Position numbers and translations under genes: made by a program. Shown here piece after piece: positions 12,201 through 17,849 of a stretch of 20,461 nt of DNA. The first letter of the stretch is position 1, and every line of letters starts with the position of its first letter. The DNA is taken from assembly GCA_010014835.2 (NCBI GenBank), contig JAAAKB020187068.1, positions 1-20,461 on the forward strand, in the 5' to 3' direction. Source of the stretch: Apostichopus leukothele. Its lineage: Eukaryota > Echinodermata > Holothuroidea > Aspidochirotida > Stichopodidae. The notes under the pieces were generated by a model. That model saw nothing but the letters and a program-made list of their open reading frames with translations, was not told where the DNA came from and did no database searches.

Positions 12201-14995
12201 TAATTTAACAATTTAGTATGCATGCATGCCATATATAGCTATGAAACAAGAACATTTAGTATGCATGCAATATATAGCTATGAAACAACAATTTAGTATG
12301 CATGCAATATATAGCTATGAAACATTAAGATACATGCATATATTATTGACCCAACAGAAATTAGGTCAAACAATACAGTCCAGTAACAGCTGTATAGAAT
12401 AATTGATTTTCAGTCATGTGATGTGAAACAAGGCCACTGTTCACAACGTCGTCTACTTTCGATTGTGTTAAAGTTTGTAAGCCTGCATACGTTGTTATTA
12501 GTAATAGGAAGTGAATACAGGAAAGGAAGCATACAGTAACAGTACTGAAATACTAAACCAACAGCCAAACCAGAAAGAAATAGGGTTCTTGCATTCAATC
12601 AAATGGATCCAATTACCATATGACATCACACTTTTTGAGCATCAAATGTTTGCAAGGCTTTGTTTATCAACCTCAAATAACTACTCCACAGAAAGAAAAA
12701 AAAACCACTATATTTTTGTACTTAGAACATTGAATTTAAAGGACAATTGAATAGTTCATCCAGCTGTACTTTGCAAGTTATCCTGTTAACAACGGTTTAA
12801 AACTAACTTTGAGATTTCTGTGCATTTTTGCCTCCACACACATACACACACCAGAAGAAAAATCTATCTACAAAGCATGTAGACCTTTATTTTACATAAG
12901 CTTGAAGTCTCAAGTTACCATGTTAACAAGGTTTCAAATTTTGTCGTCTCAAGACCTGAAATGACCTTCGACACACATGGTAGTCTACAAAACAGAATTG
13001 CTATCTTAAAGCAGTAGAAAGTAAAATTGCCAGTCCTGATCAACCTTCAACAACACCCTTTGCAAGTATGGAGGTATGGAAGAATGCTTGCAGACAAGGA
13101 GCCATCCATTCTACGTTTTTAGTGCGCAAAATCTGCATAACGGAAACATTGTTAGTAATGTTCTGATGAATCAGGACTCACAGCTGATTAACATTGTTCC
13201 AGGTTTCTTTTGTCAAACATGTCAACTTTAAGATATTTGAAGTAGAGCTGGTTATTTTGAGGGAAAAATATCTTACATTTCATGTAATAATTTGTTTTTA
13301 GACAATGTTTTTGTTTCAATTCAGATTGTGTAAGTGCAGGATTTTGTCCTTGCATTCAGTTTGAAGGTTTTGTATCCCTGGCAGGGTATCTTGGGTCCTG
13401 GATGCAGAATCCTGCATTTGTGAGTCCTGGATGCAGAATACAATGCTGCAAGGTAACTTCAGTAAGTTGTCTTGGAAGTCAGCTGTGAGATATGCAACAA
13501 TGGCAGGAAATCTAACCTTTCACTGAAAACTTCATCAGGACATTCATTACTCTGGTCAGGTAATATGCTTGTCAAAGGTTCTTGTATTTTACGGCACTTC
13601 ACATTTTCGACAAAACTCTCATGAAACTGATTCTGCAGAGTGAAAAGAAGAAACAAAAGAAGTGCAAGATAGATGTCATTGTAACTGATGGCACAGTATA
13701 GGATAGATGTCATTGTAACTGATGGCACAGTATAGGATATATGTCATTGTAACTGATGGCACAGTATAGGATATATGTCATTGTAACTGATGGCACAGTA
13801 TAGGATAGATGTCATTATAACTGATGGCACAGTATAGGATAGATGTCATTGTAACTGATGGCACAGTATAGGATAGATGTCATTGTAACTGATGGCACAG
13901 TACAGGATAGATATCATTGTAACTGATGGAACAGTAAAGGATAGATGTCATTGTAACTGATGGCACAGTATAGGATAGATGTCATTGTAACTGATGGCAC
14001 AGTATAGGATAGTTGTCATTGTAACTGATGGCACAGTAAACTTAGAGATCGCCACCACCAGGGCACAAACTAAAATATTCAAAGGACATCAATGGCAGAG
14101 CTTCTTGCTGTATTCTTAACATGGATATTCAAAGAACACTAAAGGAATACAAATACAGAATTAACATTGAGAACAGTAGCTAAATTTCTGTTGCCCCAGT
14201 TGTTCTCCTAATAAAATAAGTGGATGCTTTCCTTACATCTGGCAAGCTCCTAAATAGAGCTAATGATATTCTGGTAATCCACAATTTATGGAATTTTCAT
14301 TTCCGTGGAAAATCCAAGGGCACTGTTGGCACACAAAGGATGACATGACGGTATTTGTGCCAATGGCAGCATAGAGGGAGATAGATGGAAGGGCATAGGG
14401 GGAGGGGCGGCATTGAGTGGCAGACAAATGGATGGGTAAGTAAATAACAAAAAGAAAACCAACAAACCTGGATGAGAACCACAGTTGCCTCCCTTAATTG
14501 GCATTTTGTAGAAGTACACTTCAAATGCCAAACCGGTTTCCAATAGAAAACAAGTTGAAGAAAGCCGAGTGAAATTATGGTAAAGATGTAATTGACTACA
14601 AGCTTTGGTAGATAAATTCTATAACCAGTCACAAGCTGAAGAAAAAACAACAACAAACATACTTAAAATTTCATAATAGAATATATTGCATTACAAATAT
14701 TCATAAAAATATCATAAATTTCAACAACAAAGAACCTGTTCTGGTTTCCAGCTTTCAAAACAAACTGCTTCAGTAGTGAAGATGGAATTTTATGAAGTAT
14801 TAAATCCACCTTCCTTGTACACACAGAGCTACCTCAGAAGCAACGATGTCACAGCTTGGTACTTCAATTATTCACATAAAAATGTGATGATGTACGCTAC
14901 TGTATGGCTTTACTCACATTAAAATTTAGTCTCTTTGGAGCATACTGTTCAGGTTTTAGAGATTGGGTGTCTGCCATCCCACCACCAGCTAACAT
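185..14995 (-). CDS. ATP13A3: P5B-type ATPase (ATP13A3-like), 5' 468 codons, 12 exons, continues past left edge
   Basis: Joined exons encode the N-terminal 468 residues of a protein family usually about 1,200 residues long. Seen: a hydrophobic N-terminal segment (about 38-58), a cytosolic region with an [12 protein letters not shown] stretch (about 174-185), TM1-TM2 in [14 protein letters not shown] and after (248-286), actuator motifs LVPGD (322-326) and TGES (356-359), [14 protein letters not shown] (421-429) and TM3 (443-467). P5B ATPases ATP13A2 and ATP13A3 transport polyamines across late endosomal or lysosomal membranes; TGES drives dephosphorylation of the aspartyl intermediate. The PFYIFQ, HKRHTLF and KGELVRSIL wording favours ATP13A3/4/5 over ATP13A2, judged from memory of the family. 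DKTGT and the TM4 substrate motif are outside the window. All phases match and no stop interrupts the frame. P5B assignment is very secure; the paralogue call and exact transport substrate are inference. Confidence 0.93.
264..620. repeat. Degenerate three-copy tandem repeat in intron 11
   Basis: Blocks containing CATTCCTTTGGATTT, CTCTCTGTTATGTGA, GATCAAATA and GCTTTAGTCTTGAGTAG recur in the same order around 264-410, 411-535 and 536-620, with internal insertions and deletions. The first unit carries an extra GTATGTAAGCATAT-type microsatellite near 304-352. Confidence 0.8.
621..1148. other. Intron 11 remainder, nothing further recognised
   Basis: This AT-rich intronic sequence between the array at 264-620 and exon 11 shows no coding similarity on either strand. 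The only item noted is the 13-base TTTATATGCAAAT at 916-928, found again at 2248 and 8285. Confidence 0.6.
1149..1259 (-). CDS. ATP13A3: Coding exon 11, residues 416-452 plus one base, actuator end and TM3 start
   Basis: The acceptor TTGTTTTCCAG and donor CTGG|GTAAGA bound an exon of phase 1 in and phase 1 out. Its translation is [20 protein letters not shown] then [29 protein letters not shown] matches the conserved KGQLVRSILYPKP of ATP13A3. The last ten residues begin TM3. Confidence 0.96.
1560..1887. repeat. Tandem repeat that includes the exon 10 splice donor
   Basis: Three near-identical units of 40-41 bp (about 1780-1887) each contain ACTCACCTGTTCTTAT, that is, the reverse complement of the last ten exon bases plus the GTGAGT donor. 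Further left, at about 1595-1770, diverged relatives carry ACTGACCT with neighbouring GTTGTTTTA, suggesting older units of the same array. Confidence 0.85.
1878..2054 (-). CDS. ATP13A3: Coding exon 10, residues 357-415 plus one base, TGES loop
   Basis: The acceptor is TTGATAG, and GA completes the split Gly codon, giving the TGES loop followed by [11 protein letters not shown]. Later come [20 protein letters not shown] and VKAVIIRT. The TGES glutamate is the residue that positions water for dephosphorylation. The donor is AGAACAG|GTGAGT. The same donor block recurs 41 and 81 nt downstream in the intron; use of either would read an in-frame TAG at once, so 1878 is the coding boundary. The ATP13A3-like [14 protein letters not shown] wording is kept. 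Confidence 0.97.
2055..2914. other. Intron 9, acceptor-proximal part, nothing recognised
   Basis: AT-rich intron. A plus-strand open frame at 2646-2933 has no recognisable features and no conserved residues pattern. It holds the second TTTATATGCAAAT copy (2248-2260). Confidence 0.6.
2915..3029. repeat. Four degenerate units of an ACCCACCCATACTA repeat
   Basis: Units of about 27-30 bp start with an (A)TCCACCC-like block and end near CCTATGTAAC. They are seen at 2915, 2946, 2972 and 3000 and have diverged by substitutions and small indels. They lie inside intron 9. Confidence 0.7.
3057..3380. repeat. CAAGTCA-type degenerate simple repeat
   Basis: Many CAAGTCA, CAAGTCG and CACAAGTC words in one orientation, dense at 3057-3195 and 3310-3380 with a less repetitive gap between. 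It ends about 30 nt from the exon 9 donor. Similar degenerate repeats are common in animal introns. Confidence 0.8.
3410..3541 (-). CDS. ATP13A3: Coding exon 9, residues 313-356 plus one base, actuator domain core
   Basis: The acceptor is CATTTCCAG and the donor ACAG|GTAAGC. It encodes [20 protein letters not shown] followed by [20 protein letters not shown] and MLT. LVPGD is the universal P-type actuator motif; CDA.L..G.CIVNES.LT is the P5B form of the segment before TGES. The TGES loop is split between this exon and exon 10, with the Gly codon interrupted in phase 1. Confidence 0.97.
3542..3901. other. Intron 8, acceptor-proximal part, nothing recognised
   Basis: No coding similarity or repeat found; the minus-strand open frame at 3491-3676 is exon 9 read in a wrong frame and extended into the intron. 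Confidence 0.6.
3902..4300. repeat. Three-unit tandem repeat, about 147 bp per unit
   Basis: Units at 3902-4007, 4008-4153 and 4154-4300. Each begins ATTATATACA, contains AGTCATATGCAT and ends CCAAATCAATCTGTA or a close variant. The first unit lacks about 40 bp present in the other two (the ATCAATGCAACAGATACA part). Confidence 0.9.
4301..4856. other. Intron 8 middle, nothing recognised
   Basis: AT-rich, without a recognised gene or clear repeat. Short GATGAT and ACTGATGAT words toward the right end may be remnants of the neighbouring duplicated block. Confidence 0.55.
4857..5234. repeat. Two-copy tandem duplication at the start of intron 8
   Basis: Copy A 4857-5052 and copy B 5053-5234 share GTAAAGGTTTATGATGTTCA, GAATACTGACAATCCACTGA and AAGCCTTTGT(A/T)ATTTAAGGG in order. 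Copy B ends in the sequence that forms the exon 8 donor (GTAAGTATGCCC in sense); copy A ends ACAAGTATGCCC and lacks the GT. The copies differ by small indels, so the event is not very recent. Confidence 0.9.
5237..5303 (-). CDS. ATP13A3: Coding exon 8, residues 291-312 plus one base, start of actuator domain
   Basis: A 67-nt exon with acceptor TTTTTTGCAG and donor GGTG|GTAAGTATG. It encodes [20 protein letters not shown] and SG, matching the family's KQYVMLHDMVATHSTVRV strand entering the actuator domain. It leaves in phase 1; the G joins AG of exon 9 to form Glu. The first bases of the following intron are one edge of a tandem duplication about 196 bp in period. Confidence 0.95.
5304..7388. 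other. Intron 7, about 2.1 kb, no gene recognised
   Basis: The plus-strand open frame 5597-5851 is low-complexity and hydrophobic by AT bias, with no family recognised. The portion from about 6670 to 7320 reads like an old dispersed repeat (TTTAAAGTGACACTC start, TGACCTTTGACCTC, then CACACAC-type words); the family cannot be named. Confidence 0.55.
6880..6902. promoter_or_regulatory. Three TGACCT half-sites in DR4 plus DR1 spacing
   Basis: TGACCT occurs at 6880, 6890 and 6897 in one orientation, with spacers CATG (4 nt) and T (1 nt). On the minus strand the last two read AGGTCAAAGGTCA, a consensus DR1 for RXR heterodimers, HNF4 or COUP-TF type receptors. Occupancy is unknown; the sequence lies in what looks like an old dispersed repeat. 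Confidence 0.35.
7389..7523 (-). CDS. ATP13A3: Coding exon 7, residues 246-290, TM1 and TM2
   Basis: The acceptor TCTATTGACAG and donor AAGAAG|GTACGC give an exact 45-codon exon, phase 0 at both ends. [20 protein letters not shown] forms TM1 and the start of the short loop; [20 protein letters not shown] forms TM2. The NPFYIFQ block and the run of tyrosines are characteristic of P5B ATPases of the ATP13A3/4/5 type. The whole M1-M2 hairpin sits in one exon. Confidence 0.97.
7583..7620. repeat. Poly-A followed by AAATA/AAATAA-type repeat
   Basis: Sixteen A residues, then ATG and several AAATA units. It could be the tail of an old plus-strand retroposon or a simple repeat; no target-site duplication was identified. 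Confidence 0.6.
7621..8330. other. Intron 6 remainder, nothing recognised
   Basis: AT-rich intron with no coding similarity on either strand. It contains the third TTTATATGCAAAT copy at 8285-8297, about 35 nt from the exon 6 donor. Confidence 0.6.
8331..8400 (-). CDS. ATP13A3: Coding exon 6, residues 222-245
   Basis: A 70-nt exon with acceptor TTTCAATTTCAG and donor GAGGAG|GTAAAT. The split codon AG+G gives Arg, then [20 protein letters not shown] and VEE. It matches the family's YGVNEI.V.V.S.FKLL..E segment leading directly into TM1. It enters with one base completing a codon and leaves in phase 0. The intron upstream of it is short (283 nt). Confidence 0.95.
8473..8567. repeat. ATCA-rich simple repeat in intron 5
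   Basis: Repeated AATCAATCAA and AATCAACTA words with interruptions. This occupies about a third of the 283-nt intron between exons 5 and 6. Confidence 0.75.
8684..8850 (-). CDS. ATP13A3: Coding exon 5, residues 167-221, P5B N-terminal cytosolic domain
   Basis: The acceptor is ACCTTTTTAG and the donor is ATAAG|GTAAGC, phase 0 in and phase 2 out. The product begins [20 protein letters not shown] and continues [20 protein letters not shown]. It aligns by eye to the RYFTHHSVKYFWND...FDFLKGLDEG block of ATP13A3, including the paired aromatics and the LQGL/LKGLDE motif. This region precedes TM1 and packs against the cytosolic domains in P5B structures. Confidence 0.95.
8851..10151. other. Intron 4, about 1.3 kb, no gene recognised
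   Basis: No coding exon found. One recent 31-bp tandem duplication at 9620-9681. Stretches near 9420 and 9770 with TTTTGACCTCCAC and CCCTTGACCTCAAATAACCTC resemble the TGACCT-bearing sequence of intron 7 and may be remnants of the same dispersed family. Confidence 0.55.
9620..9681. repeat. 31-bp tandem duplication
   Basis: Two adjacent copies beginning GTGGGATAGT and ending TTTTGGGGACT. They differ at one base (TCTTTAC versus TGTTTAC), so the event looks recent. Confidence 0.95.
10152..10287 (-). CDS. ATP13A3: Coding exon 4, residues 121-166, variable linker
   Basis: The acceptor TTCATTACAG and donor CAGTCG|GTAAGTG bound a 136-nt exon that starts with the last base of a split Ser codon and ends in phase 0. 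It encodes [20 protein letters not shown], then an acidic [15 protein letters not shown] stretch. In vertebrate ATP13A3 this interval is a poorly conserved, Ser-rich cytosolic linker, so the lack of clear similarity is expected. Support comes from splice signals, phase on both sides and acidic composition; length or boundaries could vary between isoforms. Confidence 0.82.
10288..12210. other. Intron 3, acceptor-proximal part, no gene recognised
   Basis: Largest intron of the window (3.2 kb in all). The plus-strand open frame 10398-10646 shows no protein character. A segment starting TTAAAGGGATAGTCTACA near 11418 resembles the ends of MITE-like elements, but I found no matching inverted end. 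G-run cluster at 11933-11999. Confidence 0.5.
12211..12326. repeat. Three-copy tandem repeat with TGCATGCA core
   Basis: Units begin ATTTAGTATGCATGC at 12211, 12254 and 12291 and continue ATATATAGCTATGAAACA. Periods are 43 and 37 bp owing to small indels. The core is alternating purine-pyrimidine. Confidence 0.9.
12327..13395. other. Intron 3, donor-proximal part, no gene recognised
   Basis: No exon-like segment found; the plus-strand open frame 12511-12750 lacks any recognisable motif. A short CACACACATACACACAC stretch is at 12835-12852. Confidence 0.55.
13396..13439. repeat. Direct repeat TCCTGGATGCAGAAT, period 29
   Basis: The 15-base word occurs at 13396 and 13425, with CCTGCATTTGTGAG between. 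It sits about 80 nt downstream of the exon 3 donor in gene orientation. Confidence 0.85.
13517..13632 (-). CDS. ATP13A3: Coding exon 3, residues 83-120 plus two bases
   Basis: The acceptor is CACTCTGCAG, followed by [17 protein letters not shown]. The donor is GAAAG|GTTAGA, giving phase 2. The first 17 residues correspond to the DEFKMWFCAKIRVL region of ATP13A3; the remainder ([19 protein letters not shown]) is the variable acidic linker. The donor choice rests on the AG carried over completing a Ser codon with the first C of exon 4, which keeps the frame. An 11-copy 34-bp array lies 35 nt upstream of the acceptor in gene orientation. Confidence 0.85.
13667..14038. repeat. 11-copy, 34-bp minisatellite in intron 2
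   Basis: The unit is GATAGATGTCATTGTAACTG followed by ATGGCACAGTATAG. The GTCATT (once ATCATT) word recurs at 13675, 13709, 13743 and so on to 14015, exactly every 34 bp with no indels. Most units differ by zero to three substitutions. Its left edge is 35 nt from the exon 3 acceptor. Confidence 0.98.
14468..14635 (-). CDS. ATP13A3: Coding exon 2, residues 27-82, N-terminal membrane-associated segment
   Basis: A strong acceptor (TTTTTTCTTCAG) precedes [12 protein letters not shown] and the exon ends VVLIQ at CAG|GTTTGT, phase 0 at both ends. Residues about 38-58 form a hydrophobic stretch ending LVFYWKPVW. This matches the P5B-specific N-terminal hairpin, which in ATP13A2 dips into the cytosolic leaflet and contacts lipids rather than crossing the membrane. 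The YWKPVW wording corresponds to the conserved YWMPEW of vertebrate ATP13A3. The exon is 168 nt and the upstream intron is only 282 nt. Confidence 0.93.
14918..14995 (-). CDS. ATP13A3: Coding exon 1 (start codon), residues 1-26
   Basis: Begins [12 protein letters not shown] and ends KRLNFN, followed by a GTGAGT donor in phase 0. In-frame TGA and TAG lie just upstream of the ATG, so the frame cannot extend within the genomic exon. A second ATG at residue 7 has G at -3 and G at +4 and is an alternative start. A possible 3' splice site TTTTATTCAG ends at 15019, so a short 5' UTR piece (14996-15018) probably belongs to this exon, joined to an upstream noncoding exon. The acidic/GYK-like N-terminus of vertebrate ATP13A3 is replaced by unrelated hydrophilic sequence, which is normal for this variable end. 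Confidence 0.8.
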
Positions 14996-15018
14996 CTTCT
15001 ATCATTCACATATATATG
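14996..15018 (-). other. Probable 5' UTR part of coding exon 1
   Basis: Twenty-three bases between a possible 3' splice site (TTTTATTCAG) and the start codon. They contain two in-frame stops ahead of the ATG. The acceptor is plausible but its pyrimidine tract is interrupted, so an unspliced 5' UTR is also possible. Confidence 0.45.
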
Positions 15019-15540
15019 CTGAATAAAACCAGACTAGTAATACATTAACTGTAAGCAAAGCCATTAAATTACAAGCCATGAAATTATCAGAATATATGTG
15101 ATATTTACAGGTATGCCAAATTAAAGAGAACAGCATTACAATGCTAGAAAGTATCCTCAATGATGAAGTAGATCAGCAGAGCTAGATAATTCTTGAATTA
15201 TTATCATATCTACAAAGAAGCCAATTTAAAGGGAACATCCTCACCAGACTAGCAAGTGTCAGTTTTGATGTCACCATATTAAAGTTTGTGATCATTAATC
15301 GCCTGTGTCCTTCATTAGTGCAATCATGCAAATTGCAAAATATAAATGAATACTTGTGAAGCAACTGCAAATCATGCCATCTTTTAAGATATGTAAAATA
15401 ACAACTTTTATCATCGGCAGTGCCTACCAGTATCTATAACTTTCTTCCCACTAATCCTTCAAAGGTAATCAGTATAGCTGTGATTGAAATGATAACGAAT
15501 ATGCGCATTTGTGTGATGCAGAAAAGTATAAACAGGGAGA

Positions 15541-15640
15541 GGGATATCATCAAGTACAGTTAACTGAGGTGGAGAGAGGCCAGAAGGGTGGTGGTGGTGA
15601 AAACAGGGAGGGGGAGGGGGGTTTGGAGGATCGGGTTATC
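15541..15640. other. G-run cluster on the plus strand
   Basis: Contains GGGTGGTGGTGGTG at 15586 and runs of 3, 5 and 6 G at 15606-15621, a quadruplex-compatible arrangement on the plus (template) strand. The segment lies directly after the candidate donor at 15648 in gene orientation. Confidence 0.6.
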
Positions 15641-15648
15641 AAACTTAC

Positions 15649-15720
15649 CACTTCATTTTCACTTCCATGGTTTAATGTGGTTGTGTGAGCAGCTGGATAT
15701 ACCTCGATGTTAGAGTAGCC
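15649..15720 (-). other. Candidate upstream noncoding exon (3' part), donor at 15648
   Basis: On the minus strand a strong donor (AAGTG|GTAAGTTTG) lies 630 nt upstream of the candidate acceptor at 15018. No other good splice pair was seen close to the start codon. The 5' limit of such an exon cannot be fixed; 15720 is only where I stopped reading. If spliced to 15018, an ATG at 15668 in an ACCATGG context opens a ten-codon reading frame that ends before the main ATG. Confidence 0.35.
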
Positions 15721-15899
15721 TCTGCTATCTGTTGCAAGGTTATGAAGGAAACAGTAAACACCAAATTGTCTTTGTGTAAAATTTACTGGCTGTTACTTGA
15801 GCAGCAAAGTAGTTTTGTCCCCATTACAATGATTTCTCGAGATATAGAGCATGGTTGTCATGTATCATATCTATACACACACACATTCCATAGCATTTA

Positions 15900-16500
15900 T
15901 TATCATTGCACAGGTTTCTTAAGATAGCAAACGCTTCGTGTAAGTCCATTCACAGCTTCCTCTTATCATACATGGTGGAACGTACAGTAATACTTCATGG
16001 AGAAGCTGGAATTAAAGGAATTGTCTGTGAAAATTGTCCCCATTGGACGTTTTCTCTTGTAGATATTTGGTTTTCAAATTCACCAGTTTCTCACCAAAAG
16101 CACTGTTTGTTCAAACGCATCAATTTGATGATTGACGAAGTGCTGGCAAATAGGCAAAACGAGCGACTTGAAGTTAACACTCCCATTTCCGCAGCAAATA
16201 CACTCTCACATGTACACGCACAGGTGATTGCCTATTATATATTACGTAAACATCGCAAGGTATGTATACAGCCTACCATGCCCAGTTGGTACGTACACAG
16301 CGTTGCACATAATACACTCTCACACTCAAACCACAGTTCATAAACCGTTCTACGAAATCGCTGGAATAAAATTCACAGATTAACTTTACAGTAAAAGGAA
16401 GCTTGAAAAGTATTTGCAGCATTGAAAGGTGTAATTTGGCGGAATCAATGTCAGAGCAGAATGAGGTACCGAGAAGCTTAGGCTTCGTAGAACTGTCCGA
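15900..16500. promoter_or_regulatory. CpG-richer segment, possible promoter region
   Basis: CpG dinucleotides are visibly more frequent here than in surrounding AT-rich DNA (for example AACGAGCGACTTG, TTACGTAAACATCGC, CGTTCTACGAAATCGC). It lies just upstream of the candidate noncoding exon. No TATA box in a convincing position was found. The plus-strand open frame 15906-16343 in it has no recognisable protein character. Confidence 0.25.
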
Positions 16501-17561
16501 TTGTAAATGTTAGAGTAGCCTACATGCCAAATTCTTCGCATTGGAGCTGGACAGCGCATTGTATAAACAACAAAGAGTCTGCTGTTCAAACTTATCTTGT
16601 GTTACACAAAAATCACCAATGCACTACTTATATATATGACATCTTAACAATTTTTTAAAACATATATAATTTATAAGAAATTTCACCTAAAATTAAGGAA
16701 GAAATTAATCTGTATTCAAATGCAGTTTTTGTTGTGATTACTGTAGGAACTGTATGGAGCGTGGGTTATGTCACAATCTGCATTTGCGAAGGTGACGTAA
16801 TGTTCACTACTGTTCAAAGTATATGAAGTGTCCATCCTAAACGATTAAAAATTTGCGCCTCTGTCAAACGCAACATTAGCTCTCTCATACTTTCAAAACA
16901 TGTTTGGAAAATTATTTATTGTTTTTTAAGGTAACCTCTAAGGGCTACCAGACAATTCCTTTAACTCCTTTCAAGTATAAGTATGTATGACAAAATCAAG
17001 GATTGTACAAAAGAAAAGGATTTAGAACAAAGAGCAATTACTTCCCAAACAAATGAATCATATTTCGTGCAACAACCTTCAGAAGGCAAGGCAAGGCCAA
17101 TGTATTTAACTGGTTTTGGTGCCTCCTAACAGACAAGACATGTTAATAACAGTGCTAAACTTTTCCCTTTCACATTGTCTATGCTTCCTACAATGTAGTC
17201 ATCAAACCTGTGTCACCTTCCAAACTTTAGCACTATTAAAGTTACCACCAACTACTGCAGGGCAAATATGTAATGGTAGTCCAGTTATCAGAGACAACCA
17301 AATTTCTCTAAGGATGACCAGAATCAGCTTTGGAGGTCATTTACATCAAATGCAGAGTGCATTGTGACTAACTACCCCCAAAATTGGTATCATCCCCAAA
17401 GCTGTCCAGTGGTATCTTCACTAAACCTACACTTCTCCTACAATGTACATATTGGTCATTGTTATTAACTGTTTTGAGAACCAAAATGTAAAGCCTGGTT
17501 CTACTGAAGATAACCAGCAAAGACCCTTAAAAATTCTGTTCTGAACTGCATTTCTAATGTC
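16501..17561. other. Upstream flank, nothing recognised
   Basis: AT-rich DNA with no supported gene. The plus-strand open frame 17116-17367 has no family character. A GTTAGAGTAGCCT word at 16510 repeats one at 15709. Confidence 0.5.
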
Positions 17562-17849
17562 CTACTGTATTACTGTTCTACTGTATTAAGTACTGTAATT
17601 TGTACTGTATTATTATTCTACTGTATTACTGTAATATGTACTGTATTACTGTTCTCCTATATTACTGTTCTACTGTAGTTTGTACTGTAATAATGTTCTC
17701 CTGTATTACTGTTCTACTTTATTACTTTCTACTGTATTACTGTTCTTCTGTATTAATTGTAATATGCACTGTATTACTGTTCTACTGTTCAGCTGTATTA
17801 CTGTTCTACTGTATTACTGTAATATGTACTGTATTACTGTGCTACAGTA
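17562..17849. repeat. TACTGTATTACTGTTC-type minisatellite
   Basis: Repeated TACTGTATTACTG words joined by TTC, TAATATG or TTCTCC variants over nearly 290 bp. It is degenerate with several related subunits. The open frame it creates is low-complexity (ILLYYCS-like) and is not taken as a gene. Confidence 0.95.

Noticed and set aside
13667-14038. CRISPR-like regular repeat
   Set aside because: Units are directly adjacent with no unique spacers, and the setting is a eukaryotic intron; it is a minisatellite.
14286-14543. 85-codon minus-strand frame overlapping exon 2
   Set aside because: Out of frame with the conserved exon 2 protein; a shadow of the real exon and its intron.
15906-16343. 145-codon plus-strand open frame as a gene
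   Set aside because: No recognised domain, mixed composition, no splice or transcript support; it lies in CpG-richer DNA where stops are rarer.
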